Source: Hirudo medicinalis (lineage: Eukaryota; Annelida; Clitellata; Hirudinida; Hirudinidae). From it: a stretch of 64,000 nt of DNA. The DNA lies in the NCBI GenBank assembly GCA_011800805.1, contig MPNW01000041.1, forward strand, positions 300,224 through 364,223, read 5' to 3'. Numbering within the stretch: the first letter of the stretch is position 1; every line of letters starts with the position of its first letter. The notes below the pieces were generated by a model. The model worked only from the letters and a program-made list of their open reading frames with translations. It searched no databases and was not told where the DNA came from. The translations under genes were made by a program, and so were the position numbers. Below are positions 1 through 11,616 of the stretch, in pieces.

Positions 1-28
1 TAATAATAATAATAATAATAATAATAAC

Positions 29-81
<53 letters not shown>

Positions 82-196
82 TAATAATAATAATAATAAC
101 AACAATAATAATAACAACAACAATAATAATAATAACAATAATCATAATAATAATAATAACAATAATAATAATAATAATAATAATAACCACAATAAT
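1..196. repeat. (TAA)n microsatellite with CAA/CAG-type interruptions
   Basis: Nearly uninterrupted TAA trinucleotides with scattered AAC triplets run from the left edge to about 190. The array may continue outside the window. No coding signal is visible. The netrin gene must continue to the left, so this array probably lies in a netrin intron. Confidence 0.9.
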
Positions 197-610
197 CGTA
201 ACCATAACCATTATCGTAACTAGCACCATCACGAATAGCACCTGCAGTAATCCATATTATGTGGCCTTATGGTCCTCCTTAGGCCCGCTGTTAAGTTCTT
301 TAGAATGCAGAATGTGAAGTGCCAAATTTGTGCAATCATTTAATGTCTAGCAAGACTAATTTCTGCAGCTCCTCTTTTTATTTATTCAAACTTATTTGCG
401 TTGTTTGCTCCCGTCTTAGAGCAATTTTCTCGCTCGGGGTAACAATCTGATTGTGTTTGTTCGTATGATGAGTCCTATAATCCACTCGATTGTCTCGACT
501 GCTCTTCGAATCTCATGGAGACCGATTGTAACCAATCAGAAGACGACAACCTAGAAGAACTTTTGCCTCAACTCGGCTATAAGTCACGTAAGACAAAAGC
601 AATTACTTAC

Positions 611-2123
611 ACATACAGGCCATCTGGTGAGTCATTGGTTTAGACAGGTCTCTGTAGTAACCCTCCGAACAATAGTGGCAGTGCCTGCCCGAGGTGTGAT
701 GACGACACTTGACGCATATTCCACCGCTCCTTCTGCCGGATAAGAGATACATCTCCTTGTTGAACCTGCATCTGTGAGCGTGTTGGTTGCAGTTGCACGC
801 TGGAAGTAATGTTATTGTTGTCTGATGCACTACCGTCGATCGATCGAGTTTCTATGGTTACCAATACATCTGCACCTAATTAACTCCCCGATTCTAAATT
901 CAAAGAAATCACAGGACATCGAAACATGTCCGGCAAGATCATGAATTTAATGAGTCGGTTAAGTAAACCTTCTGCTGTCATGGAAACTAGGCTCTTAAAC
1001 AGGTGTAGCACACTCAGAAGTGAAATTCACACGTGCCAATCAGGTGTTTTCGTTGAAGCAATTAAGCGCACTCACCTATGCATTCGTGTGCATCTTTCTC
1101 GGTAGCTCTGGCCCACGGTCGATCTGCATGGAAAGGTTTGCACTTCTCGCAGTCAGTGCCAGCCGTGTTGTGCCTACAGTCGCAGACCGTCTTTCCTCCG
1201 TGGGCCATGCACTTGCTGGCATGTCCGTTGCATTTGCACCGACCACCAACAGCAAAATCCGATAGGGAGTAATAGAGGGAATCTTTGCTCGAATCTTCGT
1301 GATCCGCATGACTGCCCATGTTTTCCGTCAATCTATTGAAAGTGACCCTGATGTCGGTGGCAGTTATCCAGTCCTGTAAGACGGGGCTGTTGTCGAAGTC
1401 ATGAGCCGATGGTCTTCCCTCGAGAGCCACAAAGGCGATCCTCGATCCTGCTCCAGTGGCAGCCTGTACGTTGTCAATGGAACCACTGTAGGCATCTGTA
1501 CACAGGGCCTCTTGTTCGTTGGCTTTGTTAACCGTTCCTCGCGGCCCCTTGTTGAAGATCTTTCTGCATTGACTGGAATAAAACTGGAATGGAATCCAAG
1601 TTTTGCCGTGGTCGACGCTTTTGAACACTGCCATGGAATCCGGCCTGGGAGAACAAAACTGAAGGCTCACATAAGTTATTTCGAACTTCTTTCCGATGTT
1701 CAGAGTCAGCGAAACATTCTTCGGGTACTGAACGTTGTTTTCAGAGACCCAACAGGTGAGGTTGTTGGGGTTGTTGAGATCCGTCAAATACGATACTGGA
1801 TGTCTTCTTTTGGGATGTGAATTGTCGCACAAGAAGCAGGTCTTTGTGCCCGCAATTCCTTGATTCGCTGACGGCTGGCAGTGCTTCGATGGTCCAAATT
1901 CTCCACAAGTACTTGTTGCTGTCATTTGACGACTGAAGGCAACGTTGACGAAGTCTGCTATGCATCTTTTCGGCTTACCATCGGAATCGTAGCACGGGTC
2001 GCTGTTGTCTGGAAGTGGAAGAGAGAATATGTCGAGGAATGTCGACGAGGAAGCCACTCTTTCTGGTTGTCGGAAGATGGCGACGAACAAAATCACAGAT
2101 GGAAACCACGTGAGTAGCTGCAT
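611..2123 (-). CDS. Netrin, N-terminal part (laminin N-terminal domain plus first EGF-like repeats), 3' part off window
   Basis: Two exons are visible. Exon 1 (1076-2123) starts at an ATG and encodes a signal-like N-terminus ([17 protein letters not shown]) followed by a laminin N-terminal (domain VI) module with netrin hallmarks such as [19 protein letters not shown], the [14 protein letters not shown] segment and [20 protein letters not shown], which opens the first laminin-EGF repeat. Exon 2 (611-799) carries the second laminin-EGF repeat ([36 protein letters not shown]). The splice joins in phase 1 (codon G|CG) and restores the family sequence. Exon 2 ends at a strong GTAAGT donor, so the third EGF repeat and the C-terminal netrin (NTR) module lie beyond the left edge. 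An AG acceptor lies five bases before the ATG, implying an upstream 5' UTR exon. Netrins are secreted axon-guidance cues that bind DCC and UNC5 receptors. Both domains visible here are intact. Confidence 0.95.
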
Positions 2124-4959
2124 TGCTCCTGAAATTTAAAATATTAGAAAAACCTTTTTAGTTTAGAATCAACGGCAATTCATCAACTCTAACCTTCTTT
2201 CAAAAGTTCAAATAGCAAGAAAACATTGAACCTAGAAATGCATAGCTCCTGCTCGGTGTCGAACCATGCAAACGACTGAGAAACAAGTTTAAACTAAAAA
2301 CTATCGACGTCTATCTTCGTAGACGGCAAACTTCTATTATTCACTCTTCTTTAGAGAGTTTTTAGACAAATAGCAACTTTTGAATCAAACAGCACGATAT
2401 TCTGACATGCGTATGAATGGCTTCACAACTCGGAGATTATTTATACCCTTTACTCGTAGATAACAATTATTCAAGAGCCAAATAGTGAAGGCCCATTTTG
2501 GACTCCTCCTTTGCATAATGAAATGTTGCAGATGGGCGGAGAGTTGCCAGTCAATCAGTGTCAGACACCATGAAGTCGATGTGAGATGTGTCCTCGTGGT
2601 TTTTATTGGACAGTGGTGATACTGGCGGAGGACTCTGGAGTTTGTGCCGATATTTCGCCGCTGCGCAAGGGGCATTTTAGCGCATCGCTTGAGTTAAATT
2701 CATTGAAATTCCATCAATTATCAGCTGCATTTCTCTCGCAAGATTCACACGAAGAAGCCAAGTAGAAGTAATCAAACAACGGACGAAGTGTTGAAGTTGA
2801 CAGCGTTACGTTGGCAGTCCTTACGACTCAATCACAACTGATCAAGAACATGAGCATTATCCACTGAGAACGATTTAGCAGACGTTGCGTTAAAATAACA
2901 TTTTATATGTCAATTGCACAATGTTCTATTTTTAGCATAATTTTAGTGCCAAGTGTTCTTCGCTTAAGACGCTCCAATAAAAAGTTAGCAGGCTTCAAGA
3001 AGTGATCATTGTCATGCAAATAACTGTGATTAGAATACATTAATTGAGCTTAATGACTTGTTAATCAAAGCCTGTCCTCCAAAGATCGTTTTGGAAGCCC
3101 TCGGGGGCTCTTTGGGAACTTGTCAAAAGAATTTATTTTAGAATTCGTGGAAGAACATCCTATTTTAGTTATTTGCATTTTTTAATCATAAAATAATTAT
3201 GTCAATGCTTCGCCAGGATATCTCTGCAAAAAGCCACAGAATATTGCTTGAGCGCCAATATTTTAGGCAGAAGAATTTCGATCTATTCTGAACTGCGGGA
3301 TAGCTAACAAGAGTCCCGACAGAATTTGATTTAATCTACTGCTTCTTGGAACCCAGTTTGCAATTGTGCTAGTTATTAAAATTAACTAATAATAGATCAG
3401 AGCTAATCTCATTAAGTTCATATCGAACAATCCTCATGGGAAAAGATTTATATGACAAGGACTTTGAAAAGGAATGCAGGATAAAGAAGGCTTGATGAGT
3501 GAACTCGTTTTATGAGTTACATTTAAGTTCGGAGAATTGTAAGAATACGAGAGAAGTTTTACTAAATTTTTAAATTAAAATGAATGAGTTTAACTTTGTT
3601 AATCATTTTAAATCGTCTTGCTTTGTTACAGATTGATTCAACCGAACTTTCTAACATCGCTGAGCTACATTCTTTCTGAACTCAATTCCTTTATTTCTCA
3701 CATTTGTTAAATGATGACTTGGAGTCGATGTCATATTCGCACGCTCACATTCGTGTTAGCAGATCACAAAAATACGATTATTTTTAAAGGAATGCTCACA
3801 ACAGTTATTACAATTATGCTAAATAATTGAACATATTGATTAAACATTAAACTTGGCTATAAATTCGATGTCATCGCAAGCATTTATAATTTATGAATAT
3901 GAATGCATCTGTAAGTTGATGATGATGATGATGATTTCTTGCAATCAAGGGAAGCAACAAGAAATAAAAACACGGGCGGAAGAGAACAAACGGACAGAAC
4001 AATCATAAAGGAAGATGATGATAATGATCATGAATGAGAAGAAGATGATGACAGTGATGACATATGATCATTTGATGGTGGCGTTAACAAGTTGAGGTGA
4101 TATCATTTTTTGGTTTGACTTGAAAAAGTATTTTCCGATATTTTGGATTAAGAAATGAATTGGTAAACTTTTAGGAATGTTTTGTCGATAAGATACGTTT
4201 TCAATGAATTATGAATGCATTGATTTTCATACTATTACAATTGCTTTCGAACTTGATTGATTTTAACCAATGATCTCAAATCTTGCAACTAATAAAAAAT
4301 ATTCATCATGTTCATATTTGTGTTCATCTGACTGACGTAATAAACTTACTCACTATCAATGTATCTACTAATCACAAAATGAAACTCACAAGATGCGATC
4401 TTGAAAAACCCATGAACAGAAGTATTTCCGTCACTCACCAAGTTGAAAACGCTGCGTTGAAACTTTAAATATCACCAAAGAAATGTTTACTTCAATCAAG
4501 TTCTTTACTCGTTCCTTGGATTGAGACACGACAATTGAATGATTGGTGCGGTGGCTGAATGTCAGATAACTCTGATTATCACGTAGCCTCCAATAGAACC
4601 CTGTGACGTCATAATCTTGTGACGCCACATTCACACATATGTTCAATAAACTACCAACATCAATGAACGAAATGATTTTTAATGTTTTTTTTTCATTTAA
4701 ATTAATTAATTTTAGAAATGCACACGTGAATGGTCTCTAATTCGAGATGGTTTATTGGTTGTTTTGACAGATTCGTTATTTTCCAAAAAGGACAACCAGC
4801 CTTGGAATTCAGTTTCTTGTTTGTTGTTCTTTGTCTTCGCCGAAATTGTTTACAACTGACCAGACAAGAAAGTACAAATGAATTTGTCTTCAGCACGAAA
4901 TATAATCAATTATTAAATGCTATTCATTGAAACCAATTAGCATTATCTCATGATTGACA
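2124..4959. other. Upstream flank of netrin, no gene recognised
   Basis: AT-rich DNA with no open frame that resembles a protein family. It probably holds the netrin promoter and 5' UTR exon(s). The GC-richer stretch around 2500-2680 carries a 96-codon minus-strand open frame without recognisable features, which I do not call. Short ATG/GAT triplet runs occur at 3916-3935 and 4011-4060. Confidence 0.5.
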
Positions 4960-5214
4960 TAGTCCTATTAACACTTACAAACCTCACAACGACCTAATTG
5001 CATGAATTACGCAACCATTTAATCCCTGTGACTTCACGAACACTTCTTGTATTTATTTAAATTCAATTGCATAATTCGATAAATTANTAGTCCTATTAAC
5101 ACTTACAAACCTCACAACGACCTAATTGCATGAATTACGCAACCATTTAATCCCTGTGACTTCACGAACACTTCTTGTATTTATTTAAATTCAATTGCAT
5201 AATTCGATAAATTA
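4960..5214. repeat. Exact 127-bp direct duplication separated by a single N
   Basis: Positions 4960-5086 and 5088-5214 read identically base for base, beginning TAGTCCTATTAACACTTACA and ending CGATAAATTA, with one N at 5087 between them. A perfect, undiverged duplication meeting at a lone N is the signature of two contig ends that overlapped and were joined rather than merged. It is best treated as an assembly artefact, not as a biological repeat. Confidence 0.85.
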
Positions 5215-5969
5215 TACTCTGAAGTCTTTCATTTCCTTGCAAGAAAGACGCAGGGGAGGAAGGTGTCAGCCAATGAACGTGAATTAAGTCTCTTTGTGAC
5301 TGTTTATTCATCTAACGGAGCAACTTTTAAGCTGTGAAGTCACTTCCATAACTTTCAAGTTCTTCCATGATTTTCATCACTTTTTGGTCAACTATTCAGC
5401 ATGAAGATATGTCGATGCATTAGAGATTCATAGAAGTTTGTGTTTTTAAATCATTATCAAAGTTAGTGATTGACACGGGGTCGAATTTTGAGGTTCAAGT
5501 GCCGGGGTTAGCCGGAGCCGGGGAGGGGAATACATGTGTAGAGACGGAGCCTCCCCATGTAATTAACATTGTAATATTTTGCTTTTGTTCAACAACTCCT
5601 TATAACATTTGTATATCGCCGACATGCAAATTCAGTAATGAAAATATTTAGCTGTAATTTTTTCATTTCAAGCCTCATTTCTTCCTCTTCTGGGAGGCAG
5701 ACAGCGACATTATTTTTGGGAGACCTGGCGAAACTGTTGCCCCATGACTTTTCAAAATGCGATGAATTAGATTTGAATTTTGACTTTTGATATAGCACGT
5801 ATAGAATATCGTGCAACCTATTCGAGACTAGTACCAGAGTTTCTTGGGTCTTCTGATGAAGCAAAAATAGAATAACATTTGAAGAAGATTCGCATAGATG
5901 TTTCGAACGATCCTCTCCAACTGGAAGGTGTGTCGGAAAGAGTTTGCAGTAATAAGAATAATAACAGCT
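5215..5969. other. Intergenic, no gene recognised
   Basis: The only compositional feature is a short GC-rich patch at about 5476-5560. Minus-strand open frames at 5589-5864 show no family resemblance and no splice context that I can support. Confidence 0.4.
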
Positions 5970-6340
5970 AATTTATAATTTATGCGTAGCGTCGGAAGCG
6001 CATTGTGTCCATCCTGGTTTCTTGATGAGGCGCTGAAGAGATGGGTTTCAGGTACGTTTGAAAATCTCCAGAAAATCTCCAGGGATGGTTGAGCTCTTTG
6101 AGGGAGAAGAGGTTCATTCCAGACAGCAGGGGAAACATATGAGAAGCCTCTATTGAGAGGGATGACCTATGGACTGGTTGGTGCAAGCGAATGTTGGGAG
6201 ATGAATGAAGGCGATCAGGTGGCGATGAATGAGGTGGGTGGATTGGATGTCGCAAGAGTACAATATGTGATGTTTGTGATTTTGAAAATGATGCGATAAT
6301 GGATTGGAAAAATCGGCGAGAATGTAATTTTCCACCTTCT
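5970..6340 (-). mobile_element. 3' end fragment of a non-LTR retrotransposon (same family as the copy at 55857)
   Basis: Read on the minus strand, this matches the C-terminal end of the reverse-transcriptase ORF found at 56070-56380. Shared stretches include the LHQPVH.SSL block and a PWRF..DFQTYLK segment equivalent to SLELFKSHLKTHLF there. It then runs into the family 3' end (GCGCTTCCGACGCTACGCATAAATTATAA). Frames shift repeatedly, so it is a 5'-truncated, dead copy. Confidence 0.8.
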
Positions 6341-7184
6341 CGCTCAAGAGGGAGTTTAAAGTGGCAAAATTAAGATTTAATGGTAATAAAACAAAATATC
6401 CTCAATTTATTTCTCAACTTCAACATTTGGTAGGGCAGAGCGAAACTATTTCTGACTTTTAGACATTCAACTATCGAGTGCTTCGGTCTAAACCTTTCGA
6501 CATTTTATTGTGATTTCTAAGTTGGGAAACATTTTTTAATGTTTTAAATTAATTTTTAATTTTTGAATTTAAGTAAATAATAATGTCTACAATAAATAAT
6601 AAAAATTAATGTTTGATGTTTATTGTTTATAAAATCAACGTTTAAGTGCTAAATTCACCAATATTGTTTAATATTTTTAATTTTATTTGAATTTCTCAAT
6701 ATATGTAAATGTCTTAAAGTGTCTAATATTTGTCATTTGTTGAATAAAACCAAGTACATCAAATGAACAAGTTATTTCAATATTTCCACGCCCACTAATT
6801 AAAACATGGTAATTGAGTTTAATAAACGCTGTATTTGTCGATATTGTTATTAAATATTAATATTAAGTTTGTAAGACTCACTATTGCTTCCAAACAATTA
6901 GTCATAGAAGAAATAGTGGAAGTTAAGGGAGATTGTTAGACTGATGAGTAAAGAAACACAAAAATTTGGGAAAGTTTTGTCTCCTGCAAATAACTGAAAT
7001 GTTTTTTTCATTTTAAAAATGATTTCTTTAATGAGACTGTAATTTTCATAATTTATTTTCGATCCAAACTTAAAATATTTCGGAAGAAATCAAGTTGCAA
7101 ATTTTGATATGAGTTCATGTTCTCCCATTGTTCACTCAGAAGAAAGCGGAAGAAATAAAATAAAAAACAAGCATTGGGCCATTT
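6341..7184. other. Very AT-rich intergenic stretch, nothing recognised
   Basis: The sequence between the LINE fragment and the Kunitz gene is dominated by A/T and dense stop codons in all frames. It presumably includes the 3' UTR of the Kunitz gene; no confident polyadenylation site is chosen. Confidence 0.4.
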
Positions 7185-8191
7185 TCAAGCGTGGGTTTCC
7201 TTCTTGTGAGATTCAGCCTTTTGGTCCTCGTGAGCTGGGTGACCTTCATGAACAGGGTGACCTTCATGAGCTGGATGACCTTCATGAGCTGGATGACCTT
7301 CATGAGCTGGGTGACCTTCATGAGCTGGATGACCTTCATGAGTTGGATGACCTTCATGAGCTGGATGACCTTCATGAGCTGGATGCCCTTCATCATGTCC
7401 TTTTTTATGATCATGACCGTGATGTCCATTCTTGTGACCTAAATCTTGAGAAACATGACCTCTGATCTTGTGACCCTCACCTTTCACTTCGGCATTAAGA
7501 GCCTCTATCGAATATTCTGAAATCGAACCTAACAAAAAATAGGTCTTATTTTTAATGTTCTTTAATATAAAACAGGGATGTCATTATTCAGAGACTGAAT
7601 AGACATGATAGACATGATTTGTCTTTTTACAAATTAATATCCAATTCATTAGATTATTATTTGGCTACAAAGTTTTGTTTAAAAGTTCAAAATTTTAGAT
7701 AAACTTATTTTTAATTATGGTTCTTGCTTAATGATAACGTGGATCTTAAAAATGTTAAAATCTTTAAGATTTAAACATTTAATTATACCAGATTTTCCAG
7801 TGCAAGCAAGGAGGCAGTATTCCAGGTTCTTGAAAAATTTCGGATCTCCATGACAGGTGAGATGTGTGATGGCATGACACGAATTCATTTTTTTTTCGTA
7901 GAAGAAGCTCACAATTTCCTTTCCGTCGGAGCAGCGATGCGGAGAGCTGAAATCCTCAGCATTCAATTGGCATCTTTTCTGGAACTCCTCTGTTCAACCA
8001 TTTCAATTTAACTTTTGAAATCAACCCTCATTTTACAAGTGTGAATAAATGATCGAATATTGTTTTGAACAAGCAGATCAAAATAAGACTTTAAATATGA
8101 AATCATTTGAAAGTCCTTTGTACTAACTTTTCAAGTCATTGGCTTCCACATGACCAATGAAGACAGCAAGAATAAGCAGTTTGAAAGACAT
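7185..8191 (-). CDS. Secreted Kunitz-type domain protein with histidine-rich hexapeptide-repeat tail
   Basis: Three exons (8128-8191, 7789-7989, 7185-7528) splice in consistent phases (1, 1) to give 202 aa. Exon 1 is a signal peptide (MSFKLLILAVFIGHVEA). Exon 2 is a Kunitz-like domain with six cysteines. The last four follow the canonical spacing C-x7-C-x12-C-x3-C with the core FFY; the first two gaps are longer (12 and 17) than the usual 8 and 15, so the fold is divergent and inhibitory activity is uncertain. Exon 3 is almost wholly histidine, glycine, glutamate and lysine: HKNGHHGHDHKKGHDEG, then about nine tandem GHPAHE units with variants (GHPTHE, GHPVHE), and a short KESHKKETHA-like end before TGA. 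Kunitz domains typically bind serine proteases or channels. His-rich tails typically bind Zn, Cu or Ni ions or act as pH-dependent sticky segments. The combination suggests a secreted metal-binding or matrix protein, but that is inference. Confidence 0.85.
7231..7392 (-). repeat. 18-bp coding minisatellite (GHPAHE)n
   Basis: The plus strand shows about nine tandem copies of GACCTTCATGAGCTGGAT with single-base variants (GGGT, AGTT, CAGG). They lie wholly within exon 3 of the Kunitz/His-rich gene, and each unit encodes one GHPAHE hexapeptide on the minus strand. Because 18 is a multiple of 3, all frames stay open, which creates several spurious long frames on both strands. Confidence 0.95.
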
Positions 8192-9471
8192 TTTAGCTTC
8201 TTTCGACAAGACACGAATGTCTTTTTCCGAATGTTGAAGTCTCTGCTGAAAGTGCTTTTATAATGTTTTCCTGGAATTAATAACTACGTAATTATGCAAG
8301 AGGATGCCAGAAGGAATGATAATTATTTCATTTTAATGTGAAAACCTCGTGGTAATGCGAACTAAATATCGTATAACTACTCAAGTATTCAATTTCGAGG
8401 ATGAACAGAACGTTATCAGATCATTGGTTATCATCTGTACGGTGGTCTTCAGATGGAACTGAAGCAGCAACCGAATAATTCACTGAAACCCTAAAAGAAA
8501 TAAAAATGATAAGTATAGATGAATATTCGAGCTAATACCAGACAAATTTCACAACTTTTTTTATATTTATTTACTAAATATTTAAACTGCACAGCAATCA
8601 TAATAAGATGTCAAAGTACTGTGATGCCATGCGGTTTAACAATGTTTTGAGTTTAACAATGATCGGAAGAAGTGAAATGCTTTTAATCAGCGGAAAGGAA
8701 CTGTTTCTTTTTCTGTCATAATTTTCAAAGATATATGCCACAACATCCGCAAAAGCTTTTTAAAACTTTAGATTTTAACAAACATTGTTCCTCTAAACTT
8801 GAGTTTATTGTCTATTAGCTGCTTGACTCAAGCTTGACTTATTCCCCATGACGATAGCAGTGGACTATGTTGTGATGTCATGAATGTCCACTTAAGTAAC
8901 AAATATAATTTTACAGGCAATTTCAATAAAGCTAGTTTGTTGCCGAATTCTCCAACATTCAGCTAGTTTTTGTTAAAAATAATGCACATTCTTTCCGATT
9001 CTAGAAGGAAATCAAATTTTTTCCAATTCTGTGGTGTGTATGGTGGATATTTTATCCTATCTCAGATGGGTGCAGGTGTTCAGTTCATAAGAATAAGATC
9101 GACTGAAGATTAGCGTAACCTTAAGTTTGCCTTTAAAAAAAAAATTAAAGTCTTAAGTAAGTCGAATAGAAATTACGACTGTGGCCATTACCGCCGCATT
9201 GGTATGTCGTTCTCAACCCAGGCTGAATCGCCCATCAGTAAGTCGTTTCATAAATCGATTAAGCCTTCACATCCTACAGATGCATAAGGCACTCCAAAGA
9301 TCGGCTAATTGGACTATTGCAGGGTTGTGAAAAACCCCTTCGCATTTAATGATGCATCACTTAATTTCAGAAATCTTTTGCTTGCGACTCGTTTAAACAC
9401 GTTAAACTAACACTACACTGTCACTAACTACGTAACTAACAATTATCACTTTTATTTGAAGTCAATAATGT
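8192..9471. other. Intergenic; possible old SINE relic near 9175-9225
   Basis: No gene is recognised. Around 9186-9225 the plus strand (GCATTGGTATGTCGTTCTCAACCCAG) loosely resembles the B-box region of the SINE copy at 26190-26215. This could be a heavily decayed copy. The rest is AT-rich promoter and 3' flank sequence of the neighbouring minus-strand genes. Confidence 0.25.
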
Positions 9472-10603
9472 TCATTCGAGATCATCATAAGGTATCAATC
9501 GCATTACGTCTTTGACGGTGTCGGCGGAATTTTCGGAACCAAAGATATCCTACAGATACATGACATGAAACAAACAACATATAAATTCACAAACATAAGC
9601 AAATACACAAATACCAAACGAAATAAACTTAGATCACTAACCTGTTTTGCCGCTGGAATTAGTAATTCGATTAATTGAATCATGCTGGGTGGTAAATATT
9701 TTTGCAATTGTTTCAATACTCGATGTGATTCGGGATGAACTGCGATAGCATAGGCAAAATGTTCAACGGCATTCTCGAATTCACCTGAAACATCCAAGAA
9801 AAGAAACATGATTTATGCATATCCTAAATATAAATATAAAGCGAAATTCAAAGTGGCCAATAGATGGATTTCATTACAAGCCATGACACTTTTAACTATC
9901 TTCAAAATACAATTTTAAAAAATGGATTTGTAAACACAAATGTCACAATCAGCGTTAACTATTCATAAGTGAAATCAGCAATACCATTCTGAAGACTTTG
10001 GTTTGCTAATTCGATTCGTTGCTCGAAATATCTTTCACAAGACTTGGCATCACCTAATGTTGGCTTCTGGAAATTTACAAGAAGAATAATAAAATATTTT
10101 TTATAATATAAGTCTGGTTTAAGTCCTGTAGGACTTTTCCCATAAATTTCTTCTCAAATTACATTTAACAAATTTTCATTTAATGCCTCGAATATTCTAG
10201 TTTTCCTTTTTCCTGTTATAACCAAGAATAATTTAATTTACAAGACAACAAAATTTCAAATACTGAAGATGTGGGTAATTTATTTAGGCTTTTCGAGTAG
10301 CTTATGATAAAAAATATTCGGCGAAAATAATGAAAGACCAATTAAAAGTATGCATTACTAATTCATAATATAAAGGAGCATAATTTCATTGTTCTAATCA
10401 TCTGCACAGGACTGCAATTAAATCAAATTCGCAATTTTGAGGTAAAAATATATTTAAGAATCAAATGACGACTAACTTTCTCGAAGCTTCTGCTTGAACA
10501 GGGGATCACTCCTTCTCTTACGATCAAAATGGATGCAATATCCTAAAATAAAAAGGCCAGCACAACCTGCCACAGCCTTCCAAAATGTTCCGGATGACAA
10601 CAT
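9472..10603 (-). CDS. TOMM20: Mitochondrial import receptor subunit TOM20
   Basis: Five exons (10477-10603, 10163-10212, 9985-10066, 9642-9784, 9472-9549) join in phases 1, 0, 1, 0 to give 159 aa, close to the 145 aa of vertebrate TOM20. Exon 1 holds the N-terminal membrane anchor and the family signature GYCIHFDRKRRSDPLFKQKL. The 50-bp exon 2 encodes a basic linker starting RKRK. Exons 3 and 4 encode the TPR-like receptor helices (FEQRIELANQSLQNG; FENAVEHFAYAIAVHPES; LQKYLPPSMIQLI). The C-terminus is acidic (YDDLE), as in the family. TOM20 sits in the outer mitochondrial membrane and recognises amphipathic presequences. The ATG chosen is the only one upstream of the anchor. The small exon 2 was found from phase and basic content and is the least certain part. 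Confidence 0.93.
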
Positions 10604-11616
10604 AGCTGACTTTGAACACCAGGCACCGATTTAATTCATCTCGAACCAATTAAGACACGTTAAGGTCGATCGATCAAAGACACGAAAACGTGTATGATAA
10701 AATTATTTTAAAATATTTATTTAAAGTTTTAAAATTTAATTGGCGTCACAGAATTTTATAAAATGCAACGCGAAATTTCTTGAGCCACAAATGCGCTGCT
10801 GAAGCTGTCCTCATCCAGTGGCTAGGCCAGGTGGGCCAAAATTGGATACCAAATTAATAATTTTATACAATTTTGATATGTGATTCATGACCAGTTTAAA
10901 TTTGTAATCAAAATATAAGTTTGGATTCTTATTAGCATTCATAATTGTTTATGGTTTAGCTTCAACTAGCCACTTAGAGAGCTTTCAAGATTATGATTGG
11001 TTTGCTTCAGTTTCAGTCCTATGCTTTGGATAATCAAATTATCTGTTTCGCCACGGGCGCTGAAATCCCTAGCTATGCCCCAGCCTACAGCACCCTGGTA
11101 TTCGATTAGTTGTTCATGGCCATAAAATGACGGAGACGTCCTCCTTATTTGAACACTGCACCTCATAAGCATAACATCTCTTTTCAGTTGTCTACAATTT
11201 TGAGAATCCCATCGACCTCAACATGAGGTAGTCCAGGTAGTCGATTTCATGATGCTAATGAATATTTAATCATCAAAAAGAGGTTAAATTTTCCATCCGA
11301 TGAATGTTCGGGATGCCATGGAGTTCTGCAAAGTTTATGGAGCTTAAATATTTCCTACTGGTATTTGTTCCCTGTCATCCACAGATTTTAGCTTTTTTCA
11401 GTTTATTTTTCTGCAACTTTCAAACATTTCTTAGATGCTTTTCAATAATCTGACGAAAATGTGACGTCATTTACGGACGTTGGCAAAGTTAAGTAACAAA
11501 TTAATTTGCAGATGAGATGAATTTATTGTAGTAAATTTAATCCTATTTAAAGTCATTTAAGCCAAAATCGGCTCGTTCGGTTCGTGTTTTCAATTCTCTT
11601 TAACTTTTTCTTCTCT
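10604..11616. other. Intergenic between TOM20 and the A2M-like gene
   Basis: No recognised gene. A GC-richer patch at 10970-11180 contains a 68-codon minus-strand open frame with no family resemblance that I can name; it may be a transposon scrap or chance. Confidence 0.35.

Noticed and set aside
1020..2117. Several plus-strand frames of 60-140 codons across the netrin exon
   Set aside because: They are antisense shadows of the netrin coding exon.
5087..5087. Target-site duplication of a mobile element around 5087
   Set aside because: 127-bp exact copies separated by one N are too long and too perfect for a target duplication; an assembly seam is simpler.
7109..7465. Overlapping plus- and minus-strand frames rich in HELDDL, SWMTFM and IQLMKV repeats
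   Set aside because: They are other-frame readings of the 18-bp coding minisatellite; only the GHPAHE frame links to upstream exons with correct splice phases.
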